Both the position numbers and the translations under genes were made by a program. A stretch of DNA of 64,000 nucleotides from the NCBI GenBank assembly GCA_963824705.1, contig CAWGQE010000003.1, positions 1,488,001 through 1,552,000 of the forward strand, given 5' to 3'. The stretch is from VRUE01 sp963824705 (lineage in GTDB: Bacteria; Actinomycetota; Thermoleophilia; Solirubrobacterales; 70-9). Each line of letters starts with the position of its first letter. Position 1 is the first letter of the stretch. This document shows positions 42,593-53,821 of this stretch, in pieces. The notes beneath the pieces were generated by a model. That model was given only the letters and a program-made list of their open reading frames with translations, was not told the origin of the DNA and ran no database searches.

Positions 42593-42992
42593 CGTCCTCG
42601 GGGCCTTCGATCGCCGCCTGTCCGGCGAGGTAGGCCTGCAGCAGGTGTGCGGCGGCCAGGGAGTCGGGCGCCGCCGCCGCGCCTTCGCGCTTGCTCGCCT
42701 CGGCCATCCGCGTCGTCAGCCGCTCGTCGTAGGTCTCGACTGGGATGTCGAGCAGCGCTTCCAGTTCGACGCAGAAGGTGCGGGTCAGCGCGGCCTGCGA
42801 TCCCTCCTCGCCGCTCAGGTGCAAGGGCAGGCCGACGACGACTCGCTCGACCTCGTGTTCCGTGACGAGCTCGACGACCGAGCGCGCCTCGGAGGGCTCG
42901 ATCACCGGCAACGGGGTCGCCAGGGTGCCGCTCGGATCGGAGATCGCACAGCCGGTCCTGGCGGTGCCGTAGTCGAGAGCGAGCACGCGCAC
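42585..42992 (-). CDS. ruvX: Holliday junction resolvase-like protein RuvX (YqgF)
   Basis: A 135-residue RNase H-fold protein. It has ALDYGTARTGCAISD (first catalytic Asp), VVGLPLHLSGEEG and the C-terminal segment with ETYDERLTT and the final Asp in APDSLAAAHLLQAYL. YqgF proteins take part in pre-16S rRNA 5'-end maturation and were first predicted as Holliday junction resolvases. I chose the GTG at 42992, 13 bp beyond the alaS stop, with GAGGG upstream. The longer frame extends into alaS and is not conserved. Confidence 0.93.
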   Translation of the reverse strand: MRVLALDYGTARTGCAISDPSGTLATPLPVIEPSEARSVVELVTEHEVERVVVGLPLHLSGEEGSQAALTRTFCVELEALLDIPVETYDERLTTRMAEASKREGAAAAPDSLAAAHLLQAYLAGQAAIEGPEDDG

Positions 42993-43005
42993 TATCCGGC
43001 CGCCC

Positions 43006-45630
43006 TCATCCGAGCTCCCGCTCGATTGCCTGCCTCGCGACGTCGAGTGCCTCGTCGAGCTTGGCGGCGTCCTTGCCCCCGGCCTGTGCCATCTCCTCGC
43101 GGCCACCGCCTCCACCGCCGACGAGCGGCGCGGCCTCGCGCACGACCGTCGCCGCCGAGATGCCGCGTCCGACAGCGCCCTTGGAGACGAGGACGACCAA
43201 GCCGACCTTGCCCTCCTCGGCGCCCCCGAGGGCGATAGCCGACTCGCCGCCGAGCTTGGACTGCACCCGGTTCGCGAGCTCGAGCAGCTGCTTCTGATCG
43301 GCGATCGGCGCCTGGGAGGCGACGATGTCGATCCCGTCGACATCCTTCGCCGTGGCGACCAGGCGCTCGGCCTCGTCGCCCAGCAGCTGCTTGGCAGCCT
43401 GCTTTGCTCCCTCGCCCGCCTCGCGCAGTCGCTCCGCCGCGCGCCTAGCGCCGGTCAACGGGTCCTGGGGGGAGTCGAGCAGCTCGCCGACCTCGCGCAG
43501 CTGCTCCTCTCTGGCGCGGAACCAGTCGATCGCCGCAGGCCCCGTCACGGCCTCGATCCGCCTCACGTTGGCCGCGCTGGATCCCTCCGAGACGATCTTG
43601 AAGATGCCGATCTCGGCCGTGTTGGCGACGTGGGTGCCTCCGCAGAGCTCGCGCGAGACCTCGTCAACCTCGACCACCCGCACCCACTCGCCGTATTTCT
43701 CGCCGAACAGCGCCATCGCGCTGAGCTTTTCGGCCTCGGCTCGGTCCATCTCCAGCCAGCGCACCGGCCGGCTCGCCTTGATCCAGCCGTTGACCCGCTC
43801 CTCGATCGCGGCGAGATCCCCGGCACCGAGCCCCTGTCCGTGGTTGAAGTCGAAGCGCAGCTTGTCGGGGCGCACGGCCGAGCCCGCCTGGCGCACGTGG
43901 TCGCCGAGTCGCTCGCGCAGCGCCGCGTGCAGGAGGTGGGTCGCGGTGTGGTTGCGCATCGTCGCGTGCCGGGCCTCGTGGTCGACCAACGCCTCGACGG
44001 CGACGCCGGAGGCGACCGACCCGTTGCCGGCCTCGACCTCCAGCGCCTGGTCTTCGCCGAGCCGGTAGACGTCGACCACGCGGACCTCTCCCCCGTCCCA
44101 GCGCAGCACGCCCGTGTCGGCGACCTGGCCGCCGCCCTCGGCGTAGAAGGGGCTCTCCTCGAGCTTGACCAGCGCCCTGCCGTCGTCGCCCGCGACCGCG
44201 GCGAGCCCGGTCGTCGCCCGCAACGTCTCGTAGCCGACGAAGCGGGTCGGCGGCGCCTCCGCGGCGAAGGCGATCACCTTCTCGTGGCGGTCCTCGGAGC
44301 CGTGCGCAGTGGCGGAACCGACGCGGGCGCGGCTGCGCTGCTCCTCCATCAGCTCCTCGAACCCGCCGTCGTCGACCGAGAGGCCCTGCTCGGCGAGCAG
44401 CTCCTTGGTCAGGTCGTAGGGAAAGCCGTAGGTGTCGTGCAGCTTGAAGGCATCGGCCGCATCGATCCAGGAGGTGCTCGACTCGCGGGCCTCGGCGATC
44501 AGACGCTCGAGCAGCTCGCTGCCACGCTCCAGGGTACGGCCGAAGCTCTCCTCCTCGTCGCCGACCCAGCGGGCGATCGTCTCCCGCTCGGCGGCCAGCT
44601 CCGGGTAGGCGCCGGCCATGATCTCGACCGCTCGCTCCGCGAAGCGACCCAGCCATGGCGCCTCCAGGCCCAGGGTGCGGCCCTGTTGGATCGCCCGGCG
44701 CATGATCCGCCGCAGGATGTAGCCGCGGTCCTCGTTGGAGGGGACGACCCCGTCGGCGATCAGGAAGGCGGCGCCGCGCGAGTGATCGGCGACGATCCGC
44801 ATCGCCCGGGTCACCGCTCCGCCCTCGGCGTAGGAGCGCCCGGACAGCTCCTCGGCGAGGTCGATCAACGGTCGGACCAAGTCGGTCTCGAAGACCGACG
44901 GGACGTCCTGGAGGATCGCGGCCATCCGGTCGAGCCCCATGCCGGTGTCGATGTTGCGCATCGGCAGCTCGGTGAGGGCGCCCTCGGCGGAGAGGTCGTA
45001 GGTCATGAAGACGTGGTTCCAGAACTCGAGGAAGCGGTCGGTGTCGTCGCCGGGGCGCTCGCCGGCGGCGCCGAAATCCTCGCCGCGGTCGAGGTAGAGC
45101 TCCGAGCAGGGGCCGCAGGGGCCGATCGGCCCGGCCTGCCAGAAGTTGTCCGCGCGGCCGAGCAGGACGATCCGCTCCTCCGGCATGCCGACGCCCTTCC
45201 AGATCTCGATCGCCTCCTCGTCCGGTCCGAGGCCGAGCTCCTCGTCGCCGCCGAAGACGGTCGCCCAGATGCGCTCGGGGTCCATACCGAACCCCTGCGT
45301 CGCCAGCTCCCAGCCCCAGGGAATCGACTCCGCCTTGAAGTAGTCGCCAAAGCTCCAGTTGCCGAGCATCTCGAAGAAGGTGAGGTGGCGGGCGGTCTTG
45401 CCGACCTCCTCGATGTCGGTCGTGCGGAAGCACTTCTGCACGTCGGCGAGCCGCGGCGCCGGCGGCTTCTCGCGCCCCAGGAAGTAGGGCTTGAAGGGCT
45501 GCATCCCCGCGGTCGTGAGCAGCACCGAGGGGTCGTGGACGGAGGGGACCAGCGAAGCCGAGGGCACGATCCGGTGGCCCCGCTCCTCGAAGAAGGACAG
45601 ATAGGTGTCGCGGATCTGCTCGGCTTTCAT
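43006..45630 (-). CDS. alaS: Alanyl-tRNA synthetase
   Basis: An 874-residue class II synthetase with catalytic, tRNA-binding, editing and C-Ala domains in order. It has LTTAGMQPFKPYFLG, WQAGPIGPCGPCSELYLDRG and the editing-site HNHTATHLLHAAL with CGGTH (zinc-binding His/Cys). The C-terminal coiled coil and Gly-rich C-Ala end GGGGGREEMAQAGG are present. The ATG at 45630 is preferred to the TTG two codons upstream. It heads the alaS-ruvX-mltG-aro operon. Confidence 0.98.
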   Translation of the reverse strand: MKAEQIRDTYLSFFEERGHRIVPSASLVPSVHDPSVLLTTAGMQPFKPYFLGREKPPAPRLADVQKCFRTTDIEEVGKTARHLTFFEMLGNWSFGDYFKAESIPWGWELATQGFGMDPERIWATVFGGDEELGLGPDEEAIEIWKGVGMPEERIVLLGRADNFWQAGPIGPCGPCSELYLDRGEDFGAAGERPGDDTDRFLEFWNHVFMTYDLSAEGALTELPMRNIDTGMGLDRMAAILQDVPSVFETDLVRPLIDLAEELSGRSYAEGGAVTRAMRIVADHSRGAAFLIADGVVPSNEDRGYILRRIMRRAIQQGRTLGLEAPWLGRFAERAVEIMAGAYPELAAERETIARWVGDEEESFGRTLERGSELLERLIAEARESSTSWIDAADAFKLHDTYGFPYDLTKELLAEQGLSVDDGGFEELMEEQRSRARVGSATAHGSEDRHEKVIAFAAEAPPTRFVGYETLRATTGLAAVAGDDGRALVKLEESPFYAEGGGQVADTGVLRWDGGEVRVVDVYRLGEDQALEVEAGNGSVASGVAVEALVDHEARHATMRNHTATHLLHAALRERLGDHVRQAGSAVRPDKLRFDFNHGQGLGAGDLAAIEERVNGWIKASRPVRWLEMDRAEAEKLSAMALFGEKYGEWVRVVEVDEVSRELCGGTHVANTAEIGIFKIVSEGSSAANVRRIEAVTGPAAIDWFRAREEQLREVGELLDSPQDPLTGARRAAERLREAGEGAKQAAKQLLGDEAERLVATAKDVDGIDIVASQAPIADQKQLLELANRVQSKLGGESAIALGGAEEGKVGLVVLVSKGAVGRGISAATVVREAAPLVGGGGGGREEMAQAGGKDAAKLDEALDVARQAIERELG

Positions 45631-45662
45631 CGGCAACGAAGCCTAAGTGACACGGACCGGCG

Positions 45663-47111
45663 TCAGACCGTCGCCGCGATGGTGCCGTGGCCGACGATCG
45701 CCTCGCCGCAGAGCAGCACCGCCGCCTGCCCGGGCGCAGCGGCGTCGAAGGCCTCGCCGAGCTGGACGTCGAGCTCGCTGTGACGGCCCCTCTCCGCCCC
45801 TGACAGCGAGGCCGGGACCGGCGTGGCTTGGTAGCGCAATTTGACCGCGTCGACGCGATCGCCGCCGCGGTGCAGAACGGCGTCGCGTACCCGCACCGTC
45901 AGCGCCGCGAGCTCAGCCCGAGGACCGACGGTGACCGTGTTCGCACCGGCATCGGTGGCCAGCACGTAGAGGGGCTCCGGCGCCGATACGCCGATTCCCC
46001 GCCGCTGCCCGACGGTGAAGTTGTGGTGGCCGCGATGGCGCCCTATCGACCGGCCGGAGCCGTCGAGGACAACGCCCTCGCGCTCGCCCAGGCCGCCGTG
46101 GCGGCGCAAGAAACGCTCCTTGCCCTGCCCGGCGAGGAAGCAGAGGTCCTGGCTCTCGGGCTTCTTGGCGACGGAGAGACCGTGACGGGCGGCGATCTCG
46201 CGCACCTCGGGCTTGCTCAGCTCGGTGAGCGGGAAGCGCAGGCGGTCGAGCATCGCCGGCGGCAGAGCGGCAAGCATGTAGCTCTGGTCCTTGTTGCTGT
46301 CGGACGCCGCGGCCAGCAGGGGACCGTCGCTGTCCTCGACGATCCGCGCGTAGTGACCGGTGACCAGGTAGTCCGCACCGAGTCGCTCGGCGAGGTCGAC
46401 CATCGCCGCGATCCGCACCTCGCCGTTGCAGACGATGCAGGGGTTCGGGGTGGCGCCGGCGCCATATCCGTCGAGAAAGGCGCCGACGACGCGGCGGCGG
46501 AATTCCTCCTCGAGGTCGAGCGTGAGGTGCGGGATGCCGAGCGAGTGCGCCACGGCCCGCGCGCCAAGCACCGCCTCGGGCGAGCAACAGGCCTTGGCCC
46601 CGTCGGTCTCCGGATCGGCCCAGAGCTTCAACGTGACGGCAAGTACCTCGGCGCCCCGCTCGCGTTCGAGCAGGGCGGCGACGGCGCTGTCAACGCCCCC
46701 CGACATGGCAATCAGGACTCTGCCGCCGCGCGGCGCGGCAAGCGTCTTCGAAGACGCCGCGGCACTCGCAAGCGCCCGGTGCAGGGCGTCGGCGGCCAGC
46801 TGCGCGGCATGACGCTTGGCGGGGGTCAGCCCTCCAACCGCCTCGTCGACCTCGTCGATCCCGATCCGCGCCGCCTCGATCACAGGCTCCCCGTCGACCA
46901 GCTCGGCGACGGCCGCGGTAGCCGCCCTCGTCGCCCCACAGCCCTCGGCGTCGAAGCTCACGCGAGCCACGCACCCGTCCTCGATCAGCAGCGACACCCT
47001 GGAGAGATCCCCGCACGCCGCCCCCCCGGCAGCGCCGGTGAACCCGTCGTCGAGCGACGGCCCAAGCCGCGTTTCGTCATGCAGATAGTGCTCGAACAGT
47101 TCCCGACTCAC
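45663..47111 (-). CDS. mnmA: NifU/IscU-like domain fused to tRNA 2-thiouridylase MnmA
   Basis: A 482-residue fusion. Residues 1-115 align with the Fe-S scaffold IscU: AACGD (Cys33, Asp35), GCGATRA (Cys58) and PAKRHAAQLA, where the third scaffold Cys is Ala102 while the neighbouring His101 is kept. Residues about 128-482 are MnmA, which thiolates U34 of tRNA Glu, Gln and Lys: the PP-loop AMSGGVDSAV, the catalytic cysteines in NPCIVCN and ESQDLCFL, and HHNFTVGQRRG. The start is GTG at 47111, overlapping the upstream stop by 4 bp (GTGA). Confidence 0.93.
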   Translation of the reverse strand: MSRELFEHYLHDETRLGPSLDDGFTGAAGGAACGDLSRVSLLIEDGCVARVSFDAEGCGATRAATAAVAELVDGEPVIEAARIGIDEVDEAVGGLTPAKRHAAQLAADALHRALASAAASSKTLAAPRGGRVLIAMSGGVDSAVAALLERERGAEVLAVTLKLWADPETDGAKACCSPEAVLGARAVAHSLGIPHLTLDLEEEFRRRVVGAFLDGYGAGATPNPCIVCNGEVRIAAMVDLAERLGADYLVTGHYARIVEDSDGPLLAAASDSNKDQSYMLAALPPAMLDRLRFPLTELSKPEVREIAARHGLSVAKKPESQDLCFLAGQGKERFLRRHGGLGEREGVVLDGSGRSIGRHRGHHNFTVGQRRGIGVSAPEPLYVLATDAGANTVTVGPRAELAALTVRVRDAVLHRGGDRVDAVKLRYQATPVPASLSGAERGRHSELDVQLGEAFDAAAPGQAAVLLCGEAIVGHGTIAATV

Positions 47112-48123
47112 ACAGAGAGGGTAGAGCGCGAGGCGAGGGCCTTGCGGAGGTCGGAGGCGATCGCGCTCTGCTGGGTACGGAGTTGCCGCCAGGTGATGCG
47201 CATGACCATCCAGCCATCGACCATGAGCAGCCTGTCGCGCTCGCGGTCACTCTCGAACGCTTCGCGTGTCCCATGCACAGCGCGTCCGTCCAGCTCAACT
47301 ATCAACCGCTCCTTCCGCCAGAGGCAGTCGGCGCGAAAGAAGCGGCCAGCGACCGCAATGTCCTCGTTGAACCGCGGCCGAGGAAGTCCACGTGAGTCCA
47401 GCAAAGACACAAAGGCCTCCTCGAGATCGTTCTCCGTCACACCGCCACTCTCGACGCCTTCGTCGAGTAGCTCACGAAGCACCGCGGTCCCCCGTCGCCG
47501 CGGATATCGCGCGAGCAAGTCCGGAATCGACAGCGGGTCCGTGAACCCCTGTACTTCGGACTCGTTCAACGCACGCTCGACCTGACGCGCGAAGCAACGG
47601 TCGCCAAATCAAGAATCGTCCTCGGCACGGTGGTAACCGGAATCCCCTGGACCAACGTCCGCTCGTCGTCGGGAAGCGAGGACTGATGGGCAAGGATGCG
47701 AGCGCGTCGACGGACGTGGGTCGGACGCGTCACTTCGATTGCTCGGCTTGACCTGGGCACGACGCCCCACAGCTCTCCCGCCGATCGGTGACTGAGCACC
47801 GTGCCCGAACCACACGCAAGCGTTGCCGCCATCCACCTCGCCTTCATCGAAAGGATCGAGTACCCCACGGCGTAGACACCGCGGTGGACTTGGTGCAGTG
47901 CCGACCTCTCGAGTCGAGCCCCGATTGCACGCCTCCCGATACCAGCAGCGAGCAACTGATGCCGTCCCACCACCCCGTGCTGCGCCTCTGCCAACTCAGC
48001 TAGCACCCGATCCACATGGCGATCGACAGCCTCTGAGGGACGAGCTTCACCTTCGGCCCCTGCGAGGGGCACAACGTGAAGCTCATCGGAGGACCGAGGT
48101 CGAGTCGAAACTTGCGTCGCCAT
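47108..48123 (-). pseudogene. AbiEi-type HTH / DUF559 endonuclease-like gene broken by a frameshift
   Basis: Two fragments of one protein family lie in overlapping frames. The first (48123 to 47566) has an AbiEi-antitoxin-like winged-helix start (GVVGRHQLLAAGIGRRAIGA) and breaks off after TTVPRTILDLATVASRV. The second frame (to 47108) resumes with QVERALNESEVQGF and the DUF559 nuclease-like domain (LIVELDGRAVHG, MRITWRQL). The sense switches around 47,581-47,592. The total length is one base short of a whole number of codons, as a 1-bp deletion would give. A sequencing error cannot be excluded. It precedes mnmA, coupled by GTGA. Confidence 0.85.
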
Positions 48124-48437
48124 TTAGCCCAAGACTGCGCCGCCGCAACGCGCGTGTGGCGCGCTGGACGTCAAATCTCTCCCCAAACGGGTGAGACGCG
48201 CCCACGAAAAGAGGCTCCAACCCGCCGTTGCCGCCCCTGGCTTTGATCCCTTGAAGAAAAGGGTGGGCGCCTCCTCCGGATCCCACAGGACCAAGAGAGA
48301 TCGGCCCCCGCGCCGTTTGTGTTGGGTCAAACGGTGGGACGGCTCTCGCACGGGCTCGAGCCTCGGCTGAACCGTACCACCGCGAGGGCCTGCCGGCGAC
48401 TGGAGATCGGTCCAGGCAGAAAGTCCCCGAGGCCTCC
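48124..48437. other. Intergenic region without a supported gene
   Basis: No reading frame here looks like protein, and no clear hairpin terminator or promoter box could be assigned. It should hold the promoter for the AbiEi/DUF559 remnant and the 3' end of the upstream transcript. Confidence 0.4.
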
Positions 48438-48725
48438 TCAGTCGAGGTTGGAGAGCAGGAACTCGGCCTCGCTCCAGTCCTCGCCCCTGACCCGCAGGGC
48501 GATGTCGCCGCGGCCAAAGCGATCGATTGGCCAGTCGGCGGTTAGTACGGCCTCGATTCCCGCCTCTTCCAGCGCCTGGTGCCAGGCCCGCGCCGTGCGC
48601 ACGTCGCCGAAGTCGCGCACGACCTCCCAGGAGTCGAAAACCGGGTCGTCGACCTGCACGGGCGTCTTGCCCGGACCAGGCTGGCGGCCTCGACGGGCGA
48701 ATCGAAAGCGATCGAGGAGGCTCAT
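48438..48725 (-). CDS. Small protein resembling DUF2007 (tentative)
   Basis: A 95-residue soluble protein. After a basic N-terminus (MSLLDRFRFARRG) it has a ferredoxin-like pattern WEVVRDFGDVRTARAWHQALEEAGIEA, then strands ALRVRGEDWSEAEFLL. The rhythm resembles DUF2007, a putative signal-transducing family, but this rests on pattern alone. I chose the ATG at 48725; an upstream in-frame start would add nine residues. It lies 78 bp beyond the aspS stop on the same strand. Confidence 0.6.
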   Translation of the reverse strand: MSLLDRFRFARRGRQPGPGKTPVQVDDPVFDSWEVVRDFGDVRTARAWHQALEEAGIEAVLTADWPIDRFGRGDIALRVRGEDWSEAEFLLSNLD

Positions 48726-48803
48726 GGTCATATCTTGACCGCTCACGATCACGATCGCGATCGCTTGTGGAAAGAACGGAGAAAGTGGAGGAGCGGACTT
48801 GGA

Positions 48804-50596
<1,793 letters not shown>

Positions 50597-50600
<4 letters not shown>

Positions 50601-51853
50601 GATGCCTCCTCGACCTTTGCCTTGAGAGCCTCATCTACGGCAGAGGCGAGGGACGTCTCGGCTCGATCGCCACTTCGCTTGTTCCACTTCTGCAGGGTCC
50701 CATCGGAGTCGAAGGTCAGCACGACCAGGGCGCCCATCCTGTCCGCGTGCTTGAGCTGGCCCTTGAGGCTCCGTCCCGCGAGATCGAACTCTGCCGACAG
50801 GCCGGCCTGCCGCAACTTCGTCACCAGCTCCATCGCATCTACCTGACGGTCGTCCTCGGCATAGGCCACAAAGACGTCGCGACCAACCCCACCTCGACTC
50901 TCTCCCATCGCGAGCGCGATCCGCTCGATTCCCGCTGCCCAGCCAACCGCCGCGGTGGCCGCCCCACCCAGCTGCTCGATCAAGCCGTCGTATCGGCCGC
51001 CACCGCCGATCTCGGACTGGGCGCCGAGCTCGTCGCAGACGAAAGAGAAGACGGTCCGCGTGTAGTAGTCGAGACCGCGGACGAGGGTCTCGTCGATGGA
51101 GTACTCGATCCCGGAGGCGTCCAGGTAGGACCGCACAGCCTTGAAGTGATCCAGATCCTCGCCCTCGAGCCGCCCGACGATCGTCGGCGCCGTCGCCATC
51201 ACTCCGCGCGTGCCCTCGTCGTCGGAGTCGAAAGCACGCAGGGGGTTGATGTCGATCCGCTCGCGGACGTCCTCCGACAGCTCGGCCTCGTTGGCGTGCA
51301 GATGAGCCTTGAGCTCCCCCAGATAGGCGCGCCTCGCGTCCAGAGAGCCGAGACTGCCGAGTCGCAGAGATACCCCCGGGACCTTCAACTCCTTCAACAA
51401 CTCGTTCAGCATCGCGATCGCCTCGGCGTCGGCGGCGGGCGAGTCGCTGCCGATCGCCTCGGCCCCGAGCTGGTGAAACTGACGGTACCGGCCCGCCTGG
51501 GGCCGCTCGTGGCGAAAGAACGGGCCGCTGTAGAAGAGCTTCACCGGCTGTGGAAGTTTCTGCATGCCGTGCTCGAGATAGGCGCGGCAGATCGGAGCCG
51601 TCCCCTCTGGGCGCAGGGTGATGCTTCGCCCGCCCTTGTCCTCGAAGGTGAACATCTCCTTGCGGACGACATCGGTCGAGCGCCCCACCCCGCGCTCGAA
51701 GAGCTCGGTGTCCTCGAAGATCGGCGTGGCTATCCGACCGTAGCCCGCCCGCGCGAAGATCGCCCGCGCGGCTGCCTCGATCTCGTCCCTGAGCAAGGCA
51801 GCCTCGGGCAGGACGTCGAAGGTTCCCCGAGGGGCCTGGTACTTGCTCGCCAT
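50597..51853 (-). CDS. hisS: Histidyl-tRNA synthetase
   Basis: A 418-residue class II synthetase. It has YQAPRGTFDVLP at the N-terminus, motif 2 with LFYSGPFFRHERPQAGRYRQFHQ, the histidine-binding LVRGLDYYTRTVF and motif 3 (GWAAGIERIAL). The C-terminal anticodon-binding domain follows. The hisS-aspS pair is found in the same order in mycobacteria. It lies 32 bp downstream of the MBL hydrolase gene. Confidence 0.97.
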
Positions 51854-51885
51854 CGTGGCGCGACCTTACCTGCGCGGCGCGCGGG

Positions 51886-52530
51886 TCAGCTCGCAAGCTC
51901 GGCGAGGAAAGGATTGCTCGCCCGCTCGGCGCCCAGTGTGGTGACGCCCATGTGGCCGGGGTAGACACCGGTTTCCGGCGAATGGGAGTCGAGCAGCCCG
52001 CGGATCGAGCGCATCAGCGTCGGTCCGTCGCCGCCGGGCAGGTCGACCCGGCCGACCGAGCCCTTGAAGAGCACGTCGCCAGAGAACATCGCCTCCTCGT
52101 CGCGGATCGAGTAGGTCACGTGGCCGGGACTGTGACCCGGGGTGAAGATGACGTCGATGGTCAGGCCGGCCAGCTCCAGCGTCTCTCCGCCTTTCACGGT
52201 CTCGTCGGCCTCGTAGCTCTCGTAGGGGCCGATGCCAGGCATCGGCACGTAGGCCATGATGTCGGCGAGCAGCGGCCGCTCCATCTCCGGGCAGTACACG
52301 GGCGCGCCGGTGACGGTCGCCACCGGCGAGACCGCGCCGATGTGGTCGAAGTGACAGTGGGTGATCAGGATCGCATCGACCTTGGTTCCCATCTGCTCGA
52401 CTGTGGCGAGGATGCGGTCCGGCTCATCGCCCGGGTCGACGATCAGTCCGCTGCCCGAGCCTTCGCGCCGCACCACGAAGCAGTTCTCCGCGATCGGACC
52501 CACGGTGAGCATCTGGACGTCCAGGCTCAT
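51886..52530 (-). CDS. MBL-fold metallo-hydrolase (glyoxalase II-like)
   Basis: A 214-residue metallo-beta-lactamase fold hydrolase with the metal-binding THCHFDHIG motif, the Gly-His of TPGHSPGHV, the Asp of FSGDVLFKGSVGR and the final GHM. This layout matches glyoxalase II/YcbL-type thioester hydrolases. A homologue is next to hisS in M. tuberculosis (Rv2581c). The substrate is unproven. The ATG overlaps the stop of the small membrane protein by 4 bp. Confidence 0.92.
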   Translation of the reverse strand: MSLDVQMLTVGPIAENCFVVRREGSGSGLIVDPGDEPDRILATVEQMGTKVDAILITHCHFDHIGAVSPVATVTGAPVYCPEMERPLLADIMAYVPMPGIGPYESYEADETVKGGETLELAGLTIDVIFTPGHSPGHVTYSIRDEEAMFSGDVLFKGSVGRVDLPGGDGPTLMRSIRGLLDSHSPETGVYPGHMGVTTLGAERASNPFLAELAS

Positions 52531-52892
52531 TCCTTGCCACCGCCGCGGATCCGGGCCCGCTCGCGGCGCCGCCAGAGCATCGAGTCGATGTAGTAGCCGG
52601 CCGGGATGTAGAAGACGAGCATGAAGGCGCCAAGACCGAAGGCGGCACCGGGCGGTCGTTTGAAGATCAGCATCAGCAGGGCCGTGAAGATGACGGCGGC
52701 AACCGCACCGCGGGTGATCGAGCTGCGCCAGGTCGGCGGCGCATCGGTCTTCTGTTGGGTCTTGCGCCCGGAGCGGGCACGTGCTTTGGCCTCCTCGCGA
52801 CTACGCGGGCGGCCGGCACGGCGGTTCGGATCGACCCGACCGCCCTGCGTGCCCCGATGCTTGCGGCGGCGCTTCTTCCTCGTCTGAGCCAT
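52527..52892 (-). CDS. Small basic two-helix membrane protein of unknown function
   Basis: A 121-residue protein with a very basic N-terminal half (Arg/Lys/Gly-rich, residues 1-55) and two transmembrane helices (about 62-78 and 84-102). The C-terminal tail is again basic (RRRERARIRGGGKE). The net charge suggests both ends are cytoplasmic and may touch RNA, DNA or acidic lipids. No family recognised. It is translationally coupled to the MBL hydrolase. Confidence 0.75.
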   Translation of the reverse strand: MAQTRKKRRRKHRGTQGGRVDPNRRAGRPRSREEAKARARSGRKTQQKTDAPPTWRSSITRGAVAAVIFTALLMLIFKRPPGAAFGLGAFMLVFYIPAGYYIDSMLWRRRERARIRGGGKE

Positions 52893-52927
52893 ATCCGGAA
52901 TCTAGACGAATGGCGGCGCTGGGCCAC

Positions 52928-53818
52928 TCAGGACAGCGCCGCGAGTCGCCGCTCGATCGTCCGCAGCTCCGGGTCGAAGTCTCGAATCGGCACGTCGTCC
53001 GGATAGTCGACAAGGGCAGCGGCCGGGATCAGACCGACGAGCTCAGCCTCGACCGGTCGGGCGCCCAGCGGCTCAGCGAGCGAGCGAATCCTCTCCACGA
53101 CCGTGCCCAGCGGCGTCGCGGCCAGGTCGTGGATATTGATCGAGACCTGCACACGGCCGCTCGAGAGCGGCAGGCCGATTGCCCGCACGCCAATCAGACC
53201 GCCCCCCGACTCGCGCAGGCCGGCGGCGACGGCGCGCCCCAGATCGAGGTCGCTGCTGTCGAGCTCGACGTTGAAGGCACCGAGCGGCGGGCGGGACGTG
53301 ACCAGAGTTGCACCGGCGGTTCGGTGCGGCTGTACCGGGCCGCGGTCGGGGCGCAGCTCGCCCGAGTCCATTCGCAGCCAGAGCTCGGTCAGCCCACCGT
53401 TGCGAAAGTAGGCGCGCTCGACTCGCTCGGGCCCGCTTGCCAACTCGCCGTAGAGAAAGACGGGAACACCCAGCTCAGCGACCCGATCGGCGACCCTGAC
53501 GGCAGTCGCTCCTGCTTGCGCACGATCCCCGGGTTCGATCCAGACGACCGGGGAGACGTCGAGCGCACCGATCGCCGGGTGAACACCCCCATACCCGGTC
53601 ATGTCGATCGAGCGGATCGCCTCTGCGGCGCCTCGGGACAGCGCCGCGGTCAGCGCCTCTGCCTCGCCCGCCAGAGTGAAAACAGTGCGGTTGTGATCGG
53701 GGTCGCTGTGGCGATCGAGCAGGGTCACGCCTACGGAGAAGGCGCGCTCCAAGGCGTCGATCCGGCCTGCATCGCGACCCTCGGAAACGTTGGGAACGGC
53801 AAGCAGCGGTGGCGCCAC
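52928..53818 (-). CDS. Glutamate formimidoyltransferase (FTCD N-terminal type)
   Basis: A 296-residue homologue of the formiminotransferase half of FTCD, which moves a formimino group between N-formimino-glutamate and tetrahydrofolate. It has VPNVSEGRD at the start, DHNRTVFTLAG and GVHPAIGALDVSPVV (catalytic His), and the second subdomain with VSINIHDL and VELVGLIP. No cyclodeaminase domain is attached. The start is GTG at 53818, 3 bp past the stop of the M29-like gene. No other histidine-degradation gene is next to it. Confidence 0.9.
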   Translation of the reverse strand: MAPPLLAVPNVSEGRDAGRIDALERAFSVGVTLLDRHSDPDHNRTVFTLAGEAEALTAALSRGAAEAIRSIDMTGYGGVHPAIGALDVSPVVWIEPGDRAQAGATAVRVADRVAELGVPVFLYGELASGPERVERAYFRNGGLTELWLRMDSGELRPDRGPVQPHRTAGATLVTSRPPLGAFNVELDSSDLDLGRAVAAGLRESGGGLIGVRAIGLPLSSGRVQVSINIHDLAATPLGTVVERIRSLAEPLGARPVEAELVGLIPAAALVDYPDDVPIRDFDPELRTIERRLAALS

Positions 53819-53821
53819 CGC

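Noticed and set aside
48083..48517. A minus-strand open frame across the gap before the DUF559 remnant
   Set aside because: Ser/Arg/Gly-rich composition with no coding signature; it overlaps real genes at both ends.
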